Shown: in pieces, positions 1-7,652 of the stretch
Numbering within the stretch: the first letter of the stretch is position 1
Layout of the letters: each line of letters starts with the position of its first letter
Notes under the pieces: model-generated
Told to the model about the DNA's origin: nothing
Database searches by the model: none
The model's input: the letters and a program-made list of their open reading frames with translations, nothing else
Source of the DNA: Roseovarius aestuariivivens
GTDB lineage: Bacteria; Pseudomonadota; Alphaproteobacteria; Rhodobacterales; Rhodobacteraceae
DNA: 52,370 nt
Direction of reading: 5' to 3'
NCBI RefSeq assembly: GCF_004761875.1
Contig: NZ_SJEY01000014.1
Location: forward strand, 1 to 52,370
Program-made: the position numbers and the translations under genes

Positions 1-2
1 TT

Positions 3-74
3 GATAGCACGGTAAGATACCTTGGGGTCGAAATCGACGACGCGTTGAGCATCGCCGAGAAGATCGACATTTGA
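3..74 (+). CDS. Tyrosine recombinase, C-terminal end (runs off left edge)
   Basis: The third frame from the window start reads 23 codons, DSTVRYLGVEIDDALSIAEK then IDI, and stops at TGA 72-74. This matches the C-terminal tail of the small (about 200 aa) site-specific integrases common in Rhodobacteraceae and Rhizobiales, in which the Tyr of the VRYLG segment is the strand-transfer nucleophile. Only the tail is visible, so it cannot be said whether the upstream gene is intact. It marks a recombinase at the left side of the accessory region. The call rests on recognising the tail motif. Confidence 0.6.
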   Translation, partial: DSTVRYLGVEIDDALSIAEKIDI

Positions 75-290
75 GAGTTTGGCGGACGGCACCAGCCGTT
101 CGTCATTTCAAACTGTTTGTCCGAACGTTCAGACACGAACGGCCGATCCTTGGGATAGCAGACCTTGCTCCATTTGTGTTCGATGACCGCTCAGCGGACA
201 AAGCTGGCATCGGCCCGGCGCTATCGAAAGACAGCTTCTTGCCTCATAGGACCGGGAATCATACGCTTCCAGAAAAGCGGGGGCAAAAGA
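75..290. other. Non-coding spacer after integrase tail
   Basis: No convincing gene. The stretch is of intermediate GC and includes a segment around 105-150 rich in GAACG/CGTTC steps that loosely resembles other spacers in this island. No clear promoter or terminator was recognised. It supplies the leader of the NTF2-like gene that starts at 291. Confidence 0.4.
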
Positions 291-683
291 ATGTCATATA
301 CTCAAAATGAATTGGATGAACTTGCGCGTCGCTACACGGAGGCTTGGAACTCCAAGATTCCCGAGAATGTTGCGGCGTTCCATGCGTCCAGCAGTAGCAT
401 CGTCATCAACCGAGGAGATCCCTCTGTTGGTCACGAGGGCCTAACGGCGATGGCTGCAGGCTTTCACGCTGACGTACCAGATTTACAGCTAACATGTGAT
501 GGCATTCGTGGTGCCGGATCACACGTCCTCTACATGTGGACATTTACCGGTCACCACGCCGACACGGGGAACCCGCTGAACGTGCAGGGCTGGGAAGAAT
601 GGGAACTAGACGACGAAATGAAAGTCACATCCTCTTTGGGTTGGTTCGACGGTGAGGAATACGACCGCCAAGTCGCTGGATAA
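291..683 (+). CDS. NTF2/SnoaL-like fold protein (130 aa)
   Basis: A 130-aa protein of the NTF2-like superfamily. It has an N-terminal helix with a RRYTEAWNS segment typical of SnoaL-like proteins, a loop carrying the start of the cone-shaped cavity, and a C-terminal beta-sheet (LYMWTFTGHH, VQGWEEWELDD). The ATG at 291 is preferred over the in-frame start at 165 because the upstream residues do not resemble the fold and an A/G-rich stretch precedes 291. Members bind or isomerise small hydrophobic molecules, but the substrate cannot be inferred. It stands alone, tail to tail with another NTF2-like gene at 723-1124. Confidence 0.75.
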   Translation: MSYTQNELDELARRYTEAWNSKIPENVAAFHASSSSIVINRGDPSVGHEGLTAMAAGFHADVPDLQLTCDGIRGAGSHVLYMWTFTGHHADTGNPLNVQGWEEWELDDEMKVTSSLGWFDGEEYDRQVAG

Positions 684-722
684 CCGCGGTTTCCTTTAAA
701 AGAATCAGTTTTGCTGTGTGCC

Positions 723-1124
723 CTATTGCGGCTCGCAGGGTTGGCCAGAAGGCTCTTTCGCGGGCTGGGACTGCGCCTCGTTAAGGCTGCAGTGCGTGAT
801 TAACCAGCTACCATCAGGCTGTCGCGACAGAACATTGAGTGAGATGCCTTCCCCTGTCGTGCCTTCGCTGAACTGCGCAACACACCAGCCGAGATCCCCA
901 TCTCTGTTCGCACTTGAGACAGTGATTTTCTTGTTTTCTGAGCCTTCCATGACCCACTCGGCGTGTGCGTCTTCTATTGCCCGCCTTCCTATTGCGGGTG
1001 GTCCAAACGGTGAGTACATCTCAGCATGTGCTGCATATAAGGACGCGCATCCTTTGGCGTCCCGCGCTTGGTAATACGTAACATAGTGATCGAGCAGATT
1101 CTGGCACTCTTGCTTGAAAGACAC
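723..1124 (-). CDS. DUF4440/NTF2-like protein (133 aa)
   Basis: A 133-aa protein with a DUF4440-like arrangement: an N-terminal helix (LLDHYVTYYQARDAKGCASL), the AEMYSPFGPPAIGRRAI loop and a final strand reading GSWLITHCSLN, the usual end of this fold. The start is GTG (plus-strand 1122-1124). A GAGGAG Shine-Dalgarno lies at 1132-1137 with 7 bases spacing. Function unknown; the family includes ketosteroid-isomerase-like enzymes and stress-associated proteins. It converges on the 291-683 gene with about 39 bases between stops. The C-terminal QSQPAKEPSGQPCEPQ tail is low complexity and lies outside the fold. Confidence 0.75.
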   Translation of the reverse strand: MSFKQECQNLLDHYVTYYQARDAKGCASLYAAHAEMYSPFGPPAIGRRAIEDAHAEWVMEGSENKKITVSSANRDGDLGWCVAQFSEGTTGEGISLNVLSRQPDGSWLITHCSLNEAQSQPAKEPSGQPCEPQ

Positions 1125-1508
1125 TCACGTTCTCCTCGTGCATGACCTGAACATTCGTGCTGAATAAACAGCTGTTAGGCCAACTTATACTGTACTCTGG
1201 TACTTTTTCGATCATGCACTGCGGAGCTGACATTCATGCGCTGCGCAGCATCCGTCAAAATGGGCGCTAGGCGGTCAATCGCTGCGGTAAGCATGAAGGT
1301 CCGGTCTTGATTGGGAGCCGCCGTTCGGCGTGACTGTCTTCACCGGCAGCCATGCGGACAAAATGTGAATTCGCTGCACCTGTTCCATTGACCGAAAATG
1401 ACGTTTCATCTGTGCTGGGACCTCCCATGAGATGGCACAGCCGAAGGTTCGTTGAACAATCGGAGGTGGTCTTTAAGTAGCAAATCTTAGGAGGGAGCTT
1501 CGACGTTT
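1125..1508. other. Spacer of 384 bases with degenerate repeat
   Basis: Lies between the GTG start of the DUF4440 gene and the stop of the LysR gene, both on the minus strand. No coding sequence was recognised. It holds the DUF4440 gene's leader and Shine-Dalgarno (1132-1137) and, at 1226-1307, a copy of a degenerate repeat also seen at 5329-5410. The rest is of intermediate GC without an evident terminator. Confidence 0.5.
1226..1307. repeat. Degenerate island spacer repeat, copy 1
   Basis: Aligns almost without gaps to 5329-5410. The best-matching block is TTCATGCGCTGCGCAGCATC (1233-1252) against TTCATGCGGAGTGCAGCATC, 17 of 20 identical. The later half matches the GGGCKCT...CGGTCAWCNGCTGC...GCNNNAAGGTC pattern. 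It lies in non-coding DNA. Origin unknown. Confidence 0.5.
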
Positions 1509-2393
1509 CTAACCAATACCCTCAGCAAGCAAATCAAAAACCACGCGAATTCGTAGATTTGTTTTTAACTCGCGGTGGGCCACCAGCCATGTCTCGATAC
1601 TGAGCGGCTCAAACGCTGAGAAAGGGTTTTCCAGTTCGGGATAGGCCGCTCCTACTTCAACTGGAAGAATACCAATCCCAAATCCCTGCCGGACAAGTTC
1701 GAGCATGAGCGTCGCGCTTGACGTCGAAAAATTGAAATTTGCTGTCGTTAGATTGACGCCACGTGACGCCATTAAACCAAGCCGCAGTTCTGGCTGGTCG
1801 AAACCAACAAACGTTAACTCGGACAGGTCAGCGTGCGACTTTGGACGTCCCACTTCATCAAGATACTGCTTTGATGCAAAAAGATGCGCTGTTGTATCCC
1901 TGAGCCGCTTTGCAATTAAGGCCTCGTCTGTGGGTCGTCCATGACGGATCGCGATATCAGCTTCACGTCGCCGCAGATCGCTTACTTCATTTGATGCGAT
2001 AATCTCAATCTGGAGATCTGGCGCGGTTTTGCTCAGTTTCTTGAGGATCGGCGGCAGAAAATATGTCGCCATCATGTCTGTCGCAGAGATCAACACATGT
2101 CCGGTGACGGCTTCAGATTGGCCTGTTGCTGCAACGGATATGGTGTTCGCGGCATCGCCCATCGTTCGAAAATGCACAAGCAATTCTACGCCTGATTGCG
2201 TCAGCAAGAGCGCCCGCGACGTTCGTTCAAAGAGTGTCACGCCCAAGGCCTCTTCGAGACCTGCAACCTGTCGGCTGAGCGTCGGCTGCGTAAGCCCAAG
2301 CGCCCGCGCGGCTGCGGACAGAGATCCTTCCTCGGCGGTAACGAGAAATGCCCGTGCTTGATTCCAGTCGAAGGCTGATCGTTTCCACTCCAT
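1509..2393 (-). CDS. LysR-family transcriptional regulator
   Basis: A 294-aa LysR-type regulator of normal length. The N-terminal winged helix-turn-helix (about residues 9-67) contains the family motif SLSAAARALGLTQPTLSRQV followed by LEEALGVTLFERTSR. The remainder is a two-lobed effector domain (about 90-290). It is divergent from the methyltransferase operon beginning at 2489, with 95 bases between starts, the usual layout for a LysR protein controlling its neighbour and itself. The ligand cannot be deduced. Start ATG at 2391-2393. Confidence 0.93.
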   Translation of the reverse strand: MEWKRSAFDWNQARAFLVTAEEGSLSAAARALGLTQPTLSRQVAGLEEALGVTLFERTSRALLLTQSGVELLVHFRTMGDAANTISVAATGQSEAVTGHVLISATDMMATYFLPPILKKLSKTAPDLQIEIIASNEVSDLRRREADIAIRHGRPTDEALIAKRLRDTTAHLFASKQYLDEVGRPKSHADLSELTFVGFDQPELRLGLMASRGVNLTTANFNFSTSSATLMLELVRQGFGIGILPVEVGAAYPELENPFSAFEPLSIETWLVAHRELKTNLRIRVVFDLLAEGIG

Positions 2394-2424
2394 GATTTAC
2401 GTATACCAGACCAACAAGGATGTG

Positions 2425-2437
2425 CAATTTCGTATTG
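2425..2437. promoter_or_regulatory. Weak inverted repeat in LysR-divergent spacer
   Basis: CAAT, five bases, ATTG. This short dyad sits between the divergent LysR and methyltransferase starts, where a LysR-type (T-N11-A) site would be expected. It is short enough to be chance; location is the main argument. Confidence 0.25.
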
Positions 2438-2488
2438 ATGCCCCGCGTTCTATGTCTGCCATCGACCAACCCAAGACAGGCAACGAAT

Positions 2489-3247
2489 ATGACACAGCTC
2501 CAAAACAAGGGCCTCTTGCCAACGCAAACCCCTGTGATGGAGGACGCAGTTCTCATGGCCTCTCGTCGTATCGGCTCCTGGGAAGTCCTCGTGAAGAGGC
2601 TGCCGCTCTCTTCTGCGGATCTTGCCAACCGCTATGATGCTGCTTCAAGCCGTTGGGAGCGCACGGCGGCTCGCTTTCGACTGGAAGCCGCCTATCAAGA
2701 ACCGCTCTTGACCTCTCATATCGCAACGGTTCTTGGGCAAGCTGGGCCACAGGCGCGGGTCCTTGATTGCGGTGTCGGGACCGGAAGCCTGTCGATTGCT
2801 CTTGATCGTATCCTCGTGGATCGGGTCACATTCCATAGCATAGATACCTCTGCCAAGATGCTGGTGCGGGCCCGATCAAAGATGCACGCCGCCGGACTGC
2901 GTGCCCACTGTCAACAAGCTGATGTTTTGTCATTGCCTTATGATGATCAGTCTTTTGACGTGGTCATGGCCGCGCATGTCCTAGAACATCTGCCTGATCC
3001 GAAACGCGCGCTCAGGGAAATGATCCGCGTTCTGAAACCGGGTGGAATGGTGTTCGTTTGCTTAACACGCCCCTCACTCTTCGGCGCGCTTATCCAACTT
3101 AAATGGCGCACATGGGCAGTCACTGAAAAGCAGGGCGTGGCGTGGTTGCATGATTGTCAACTCGCCGATGTCGGATGCGAACCGGTCCACCTTGGCGCGT
3201 GTGCTGGGGTCGCAAGCACAGCCTTTTGGGCACGGCGTCCCACATGA
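2489..3247 (+). CDS. Class I SAM-dependent methyltransferase
   Basis: A 252-aa methyltransferase with a Rossmann fold. Motif I reads VLDCGVGTGSLSIAL, followed by an acidic loop (HSIDTSAKML), motif post-I (QADVLSLPYDDQSFDVVMAA) and HVLEHLPDPKRALREMIRVLKPGG, the UbiE/Methyltransf_11 pattern. The ATG at 2489 is chosen over the in-frame start at 2420 because the conserved region begins later and the upstream residues look like translated leader. It is the first gene of a likely operon with the DUF2306 and DUF6326 genes, divergent from the LysR gene. The methyl acceptor is unknown; a small molecule or lipid is more likely than nucleic acid given the membrane-protein neighbours. Confidence 0.85.
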   Translation: MTQLQNKGLLPTQTPVMEDAVLMASRRIGSWEVLVKRLPLSSADLANRYDAASSRWERTAARFRLEAAYQEPLLTSHIATVLGQAGPQARVLDCGVGTGSLSIALDRILVDRVTFHSIDTSAKMLVRARSKMHAAGLRAHCQQADVLSLPYDDQSFDVVMAAHVLEHLPDPKRALREMIRVLKPGGMVFVCLTRPSLFGALIQLKWRTWAVTEKQGVAWLHDCQLADVGCEPVHLGACAGVASTAFWARRPT

Positions 3248-3272
3248 CTGGAAACCAATTGAGAGATTTCTC

Positions 3273-3974
3273 ATGATAAGTTTGCAAAAAACCGAATGGG
3301 CCGTTTTGGGCCTTATCCTGGTCTATTCGTTCATTCCTGCCTTTGGCGGTTTGATCCGTGTTCTGGAACTTGCCGGCGGGCCACAAATTGCACCCGTGAA
3401 CCCACGGGCCTTGCTTGCCCCAACGCCCATCATTGTTCACATCCTAAGCAGCTTTTTGTTCTGCATTGTCGGGGCGGTTCAGTTCTTGCCAAGCATCCGG
3501 CGGCAACATCCGACAACACATCGCATCAACGGGCGGGTGATCGCCGTGGCCGGATGTGTTTCTGCACTGAGCGGTTTGTGGATGACGCATTTCTATGTCT
3601 TTTCCGAAGCGCTGCAAGGTCCGGCGCTGTATTGGGTTCGGATTGTCTTGGGCACGGCAATGATCGGGCTCATCTTCTGCGCTGTGGTCGCCATCAGAGC
3701 CCGTGACATCTTTCAACATGGCGCATCAATGCTGCGAGCCTATGCCATTGGCCAAGGCGCATCTACACAGGCCGTCGTCGGTATTGCCTGGATCATCACG
3801 GTCGGCTCCGAGGCGATGGGACCGCTGCGCGATGGGCTGATGATCTTTGCTTGGGTTCTTAATCTGCTGGTCGCGGAAATCTTGATCCGTTCCATGCTCA
3901 GGCCAGCGATAGGACTGCGAAGTAGTTCGTCATTACCCCCTACGCCGCGCTCAACACTACGAAGGGAAACTTGA
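3273..3974 (+). CDS. DUF2306 family membrane protein
   Basis: A 233-aa integral membrane protein with about six hydrophobic segments, the first at residues 9-30 (VLGLILVYSFIPAFGGLIRV). The internal pattern HILSSFLFCIVGAVQFLPSI, then HRINGRVI and a later HGASMLRAYA segment, fits the DUF2306 (YozB-like) family with its conserved His residues. Function unknown. The ATG at 3273 is preferred; the longer in-frame start at 3150 would overlap the methyltransferase and add non-hydrophobic residues. Its stop (3972-3974) is one base before the ATG of the next gene, so the pair is probably translated together. Confidence 0.8.
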   Translation: MISLQKTEWAVLGLILVYSFIPAFGGLIRVLELAGGPQIAPVNPRALLAPTPIIVHILSSFLFCIVGAVQFLPSIRRQHPTTHRINGRVIAVAGCVSALSGLWMTHFYVFSEALQGPALYWVRIVLGTAMIGLIFCAVVAIRARDIFQHGASMLRAYAIGQGASTQAVVGIAWIITVGSEAMGPLRDGLMIFAWVLNLLVAEILIRSMLRPAIGLRSSSSLPPTPRSTLRRET

Positions 3975-3975
3975 A

Positions 3976-4393
3976 ATGAAATACGAAAATCGTAATCCCC
4001 GCGTCCTTTTGTCGATCCTTTGGATCTTCGTTATCCTGAATTTCTTTGCCCGTGACATTCATGAGTTGGGCCGCCCCGGCATGTTGGAGCAAATGATTTC
4101 CGGCACGATTGACGGGGTCGTCGTGACTGACATCTTGATGCTGCTGGGGGGGGATCATGATAGAGATCCCGATTTTGATGACAGTTCTCGCATTACTGTT
4201 GCCAAGTGGCGCAAATCGATGGGCGAACATTGGTGTGGGCCTTTTGACCATGGCCATGATCGTCGCGATGAACCTCAAACCCGACCTCGACAATGTCTTT
4301 TTCATGGGTATTCAGTTGATCGCTCTAATTGCCATCGTTGGTATAGCATGGCGGTGGCAGACCCCGGACCGGACAGATGCAATAACACCTTAA
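3976..4393 (+). pseudogene. DUF6326-like membrane protein, frameshifted in a G8 tract
   Basis: The frame from ATG 3976 encodes MKYENRNPRVLLSILWIFVI and further hydrophobic sequence up to TDILMLLGG, then turns into non-hydrophobic residues after a run of eight G (4146-4153). The neighbouring frame, open to 4393, continues the membrane protein: IMIEIPILMTVLALLLP and two more hydrophobic segments. Removing one G joins them into a protein of about 138 aa with four predicted membrane segments, resembling DUF6326. The gene is therefore broken, phase variable or misread at a homopolymer. It follows the DUF2306 gene with one base between stop and start. Confidence 0.7.
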
Positions 4394-4574
4394 ATGCGCG
4401 GCGTCTGACCGCTTGATCCAAGCGCACGTCCAAACGCCAGCCGAGAAATTTGAAGCCTGTGTTGCAGCGATCAGTTGAAACCACAGGACAAACTGGGCAT
4501 CCGTTGAGGGAATATGGAGGTCCGGTTTCAATGTGTTTAGCCTCAGTCGAAGTTCCATTTTGCAGGGCAATCAA

Positions 4575-5312
4575 ATGATATCCGAAATCGCAACCAAGCC
4601 TTTCGTGTATGACGGCCCAGGTGGCCCCTTCGAAGGTATAGTTAGTCGGCCCCTTGAGGATGCAAAGTCGGTACGAGGCGGCGTGATGGTTTGCCATGCG
4701 TTTGGCGGTCAGTCCGATGTGGATGCAACCCATGCTGAACGACTAGCCCGACTGGGCTACGTCGGCTTCGCTATTGATGTGTATGGTCAAGGTCGTCGTG
4801 CCACGACAGGTGATGAAGCGACAGAATTGATGGGCGAGATGGACGCAGATCGGGTCCTTTTGCTTGAACGGCTGAAGGCTGCACATACCGCCATGCAAGA
4901 GATGGAAAACGTTGCAGCGGACCGTACAGCCGCAATAGGTTTCTGTTTTGGCGGAAAATGTGCGCTTGATGCCGCGCGCGCAAACTTGGGGCTCAAGGCG
5001 GTGGTATCGTTCCACGGACTATTTGACCGTCCAGCTTGGGCATCAACGCCTCCCGATGTAATTGAGGCTTCTGTTCTCGTGTTGCACGGATGGGATGATC
5101 CGCTCGCCAAACCAAACGATGTTATCAGTCTCACAGATGAACTTACGATGGCGTCCGCTGACTGGCAGCTTCTTGCATTGGGCCATACGAGCCACGCATT
5201 CACTCATCCCCGGGCAGACGCTCCTGCTGAAGGCATCGTTTACAGCGAAAAAGCCACGCAAAGAGCGTGGAGCATAGCCGAACGTTTCTTAGCAGAACAC
5301 CTTTCAGAATAA
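4575..5312 (+). CDS. Dienelactone hydrolase family protein
   Basis: A 245-aa alpha/beta hydrolase of the dienelactone hydrolase (DLH) family. The nucleophile motif is GFCFGG, with Cys in place of the usual Ser as in true DLH. The acid is in HGWDDPLAKPND and the catalytic His in LGHTSHAFTHP. The oxyanion region is VMVCHAFGGQSD. Length is normal. The start could also be GTG 4533, which adds 14 residues; GGAGG at 4516-4520 lies upstream of that start, so the choice is open. Substrate unknown; many members act on small lactones or esters. It is a single gene between two spacers. Confidence 0.85.
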   Translation: MISEIATKPFVYDGPGGPFEGIVSRPLEDAKSVRGGVMVCHAFGGQSDVDATHAERLARLGYVGFAIDVYGQGRRATTGDEATELMGEMDADRVLLLERLKAAHTAMQEMENVAADRTAAIGFCFGGKCALDAARANLGLKAVVSFHGLFDRPAWASTPPDVIEASVLVLHGWDDPLAKPNDVISLTDELTMASADWQLLALGHTSHAFTHPRADAPAEGIVYSEKATQRAWSIAERFLAEHLSE

Positions 5313-5328
5313 GAGCTGTTCGACTGAA

Positions 5329-5410
5329 GCTGCCGTTCATGCGGAGTGCAGCATCAAGCACTTTGGGCTCTTTCCGGTCATCAGCTGCAACAAGCGCCAA
5401 GGTCTGCTTC
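5329..5410. repeat. Degenerate island spacer repeat, copy 2
   Basis: Aligns with 1226-1307 along about 82 bases and with 6384-6437 over its second half. TTCCGGTCATCAGCTGCAAC here matches TTCCGGTCGTCAGCTGCAC in copy 3, and both are followed by GCGCCAAGGTCTG or a near match. It lies in the non-coding spacer after the hydrolase gene. Confidence 0.6.
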
Positions 5411-5487
5411 GCGGGACCAAACGGACACGGGCGCGCTGGGGCATGCGCCTGGTCTGCGGCGAAAAGCAATTAATACCCGACAAGGGA

Positions 5488-6267
5488 TTACTTTAGATCG
5501 ACCTGACGGTCGGACAGCGCAGCGTAGTTTTGGGAAATGACCCGCTGCAACTTGTCCGCAAGCTCCCGCGCGTCGACTTCGTCATAGGGTTCGGTGGACA
5601 CGGGCTTGCAGAAACGGACTCGGATCTTGCCCGGACGCGCACGGACGGTTCCAAGCCGCATGGCATGGTGGCCACCCTGTATCACCACCGGTATTATGGG
5701 TGCCTTCGCCCTGATCGCGATGATACTGCCGCCTACCTTGAAGCGTCCGATTCCGTCCCGGCCCGAAAGCCTGCCTTCGCCCCCCCAACCAACTCTTTTG
5801 CCGTCCTTCGCCGCGGCCACCATGCGGTCGACAAGGGGATCGGTGGAACTTCGGTTGCCCCGTGAAACCAACTCAATATCGAGTTTCTCGCATGCTTTGC
5901 GGGCAAAGGGGATGTGCCGATACACATCGGCACCGGCGAGCCGATCTACATGCGGCCAGATAGCGACGAAATACGCCGCCAAGTCCGCGAACGATGTCTC
6001 GTTGTGAGAAAGGATGCAGCCCGTGCCTGCCGCAGGAATCTCCCCTTCGACAGCGACTTCAAATCGACAGTCCTCGAGATACGTCGCAAAAAGACTCTCG
6101 AGTGGTGCCCGTGCCTGTCTGCCGACATGCGCTCCGCGCGCTATCCTGCGCATCGCTAACGGTGCACCTATAAGAAACCGGAGTGAAGCTTTCCCCCCAC
6201 GCCAGTTTTCTTCAATCGATTCCAGGGCGTGTGTCATAAGACCTAAAGCTTTGATTGAATTGGCCAT
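5488..6267 (-). CDS. Atypical lysophospholipid acyltransferase (PlsC-like)
   Basis: A 259-aa protein with the block order of PlsC/LPLAT acyltransferases. Residues 86-97 (LSHNETSFADLA) sit where the catalytic NHxSxxD motif belongs. EGRLSGRDGIGRFKVGG (164-180) corresponds to the EGTRS / FKxG block, and APIIPVVIQGG to block IV. The catalytic block is unusual: aligning N89-S92-D95 puts Glu at the His position, with a His just before (H88, H-x6-D instead of H-x4-D). It would move a fatty acyl group onto a glycerolipid at the inner membrane if active. No strong membrane helix is seen. It is flanked on both sides by island repeats. Confidence 0.7.
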   Translation of the reverse strand: MANSIKALGLMTHALESIEENWRGGKASLRFLIGAPLAMRRIARGAHVGRQARAPLESLFATYLEDCRFEVAVEGEIPAAGTGCILSHNETSFADLAAYFVAIWPHVDRLAGADVYRHIPFARKACEKLDIELVSRGNRSSTDPLVDRMVAAAKDGKRVGWGGEGRLSGRDGIGRFKVGGSIIAIRAKAPIIPVVIQGGHHAMRLGTVRARPGKIRVRFCKPVSTEPYDEVDARELADKLQRVISQNYAALSDRQVDLK

Positions 6268-6383
6268 ACCCGCGCCAAGTCAATTAATCAATTTGAAAGG
6301 CCTGGGCGGATGGAGCTTGTTTTACGGATGGCTCGCAGCTGGTCCCCTGATTTCTTTCACGCAGGTGCTTTGTGATGACAGAA

Positions 6384-6437
6384 TCGGGCTCGTTCCGGTC
6401 GTCAGCTGCACAATGCGCCAAGGTCTGGTGTGCGGAC
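6384..6437. repeat. Degenerate island spacer repeat, copy 3
   Basis: GGGCTCGTTCCGGTCGTCAG and the following CGCCAAGGTCTG closely match 5363-5416. It lies in the non-coding stretch between the acyltransferase and the third NTF2-like gene, so copies 2 and 3 flank the acyltransferase gene in direct orientation. Confidence 0.6.
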
Positions 6438-6507
6438 TTAATGTATCCCGCCCGATGCTTGGCTTGCCACCTGTGAAACTCACGCTGCGACAGGGTTATC
6501 TCTTTGG

Positions 6508-6933
6508 TCAGCTGATTAATCCCAGCTGCCGAGCGATGGTTGCGCTGTCGTAATAATCCCGGCCCTCGACCACCATGCCGTCTTTGACGCGCATCACTGA
6601 ACAATACCGGACTTCAGCTTTCTTGCCGGTTGGCTGAAAATTTCCAAGGCTGGAGCGCAGAACGCCGGTATGTGTGCCAGTGTTCCGAAACTCGACCGTA
6701 GCCCATTGCCCGTCTTGGCTGACAATGACGTTTTCGACTTTGCAAAGCCCGTCAGGGAATGCCTCTCGCCAGCGATAGTAGTCAGATTTGTAGGCTTCCT
6801 TGCCGGGAAGCTTCTCGCCTCGGGCAATATCCTCAAAAGCACAGTCTTCAGCGATGACCTCCGCGCCGCGATCTGGATCGCGCATATCCCAAGACTCGTG
6901 AAATTGTCGAACTACCTTTTCAGTAGGGTGCAT
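6508..6933 (-). CDS. SnoaL-like / ester cyclase family protein (141 aa)
   Basis: A 141-aa NTF2-fold protein closest to the SnoaL-like polyketide/ester cyclase group. It opens with VVRQFHESWDMRDPDRGAEV, has the DCAFEDIARGEKLPGKEAYK cavity loop, a central YRWREAFPDG segment, and ends with the strands VEFRNTGTHTGVL and MRVKDGMVVEGRDYYD. The Asp and His in such positions are the usual general acid/base candidates of the family, but substrate and activity are unknown. It is a single gene, the third of this superfamily within 7 kb, with little sequence in common with the other two. Confidence 0.8.
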   Translation of the reverse strand: MHPTEKVVRQFHESWDMRDPDRGAEVIAEDCAFEDIARGEKLPGKEAYKSDYYRWREAFPDGLCKVENVIVSQDGQWATVEFRNTGTHTGVLRSSLGNFQPTGKKAEVRYCSVMRVKDGMVVEGRDYYDSATIARQLGLIS

Positions 6934-7280
6934 GTCCCTGGCCCCTTATGGGTGTTGGTTCGGCGAGATTAGCAGCCGGCCTTCACAAGTCCACTGGAAT
7001 GGCTAATCCGGGCTCGGAGCTGCCTTGCAGCGGCGCAGCGATATGCTCGATTTCAAACTGTTCTGAAAGTCTGCTTTCTATTCCCACGCTCGATACCTTC
7101 GCGCTGGCCGCGAATGACCTGAAACCGCCCTTTTCACCGATTTCTGCGCTCGACACGAATGTCTTGGATGGGCTCGAAGCAGTCTTCCAATTATTTTGAT
7201 TAACGTCAGCTTTCCGGCCATTTGCAGACCCTAGCGAAGATGATTCCCAACCGGGTGGTTGCGACGTCACGCATTTTTCT

Positions 7281-7293
7281 GATGTGTCACATC
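7281..7293. promoter_or_regulatory. Perfect palindrome, candidate operator
   Basis: GATGTG-T-CACATC: 6-base arms around one central base, 156 bases upstream of the HTH gene start. With the second dyad 11 bases further on, it looks like an operator pair for a dimeric repressor, possibly one of the two HTH proteins of the operon. Confidence 0.45.
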
Positions 7294-7304
7294 TTTCGAA
7301 AGTG

Positions 7305-7325
7305 AGTCATTTTATATCAATGACT
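7305..7325. promoter_or_regulatory. Perfect inverted repeat, candidate operator
   Basis: AGTCATT, seven A/T-rich bases, AATGACT: perfect 7-base arms in AT-rich DNA just upstream of the integrase operon. It is not followed by a T-run in either direction, so an operator is likelier than a terminator. Confidence 0.5.
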
Positions 7326-7448
7326 TAGCCTTTTTATTTGTCACGCCTTTATCAGCAATGTCCACATACTACACGCCAATCAGCCTCCAGACTTGATCAC
7401 AGAAGCGGGGCGAAATTCCTCGTGCCGCGACGAGCAGCAGAGGCTGGA

Positions 7449-7652
7449 ATGGAAAAGATTACACAACAGCAACTGGCGGTCCGGTGGCATCTGTCGCCGC
7501 GGACGTTGGAACAGTGGCGATGGCTTGGGAAAGGGCCAAGGTTTCTCAAGATCGGCGCGCGGGTTCTCTATGACGAGGCGGACATCGAGACCTATGAGGC
7601 AGGACAGCGGTGTCAGAACACCTGCGGACCGCTGCCTCCGGAGGATGGGTGA
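7449..7652 (+). CDS. Excisionase-like helix-turn-helix protein (67 aa)
   Basis: A 67-aa protein made almost entirely of a MerR/AlpA-type winged helix: ITQQQLAVRWHLSPRTLEQW, then WLGKGPRFLKIGARVLYDEADIETYE, the standard pattern of phage excisionases and AlpA-like regulators. The ATG at 7449 is preferred; the open frame back to 7338 lacks similarity to the fold. Its TGA (7650-7652) overlaps the ATG of the next gene at 7652. Likely role: recombination directionality factor or regulator of the integrase downstream, inferred from fold and position. Confidence 0.75.
   Translation: MEKITQQQLAVRWHLSPRTLEQWRWLGKGPRFLKIGARVLYDEADIETYEAGQRCQNTCGPLPPEDG

Larger units (their letters stand above)
6934..7448. 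other. Spacer of 515 bases upstream of the integrase operon
   Basis: No gene recognised. Around 7203-7245 there is a possible fourth, weak copy of the island spacer repeat. Downstream, GC falls and two perfect palindromes appear (7281-7293 and 7305-7325). They are followed by an AT-rich tract (7326-7345) that probably contains the promoter of the operon starting at 7449; no clear -35/-10 pair with normal spacing could be fixed. Confidence 0.5.

Noticed and set aside
291..7000. Integron-like cassette array, because small NTF2 genes are separated by repeats
   Set aside because: Genes are in both orientations, the repeats do not show attC-like paired ends with R and L boxes, and no integron integrase is seen.
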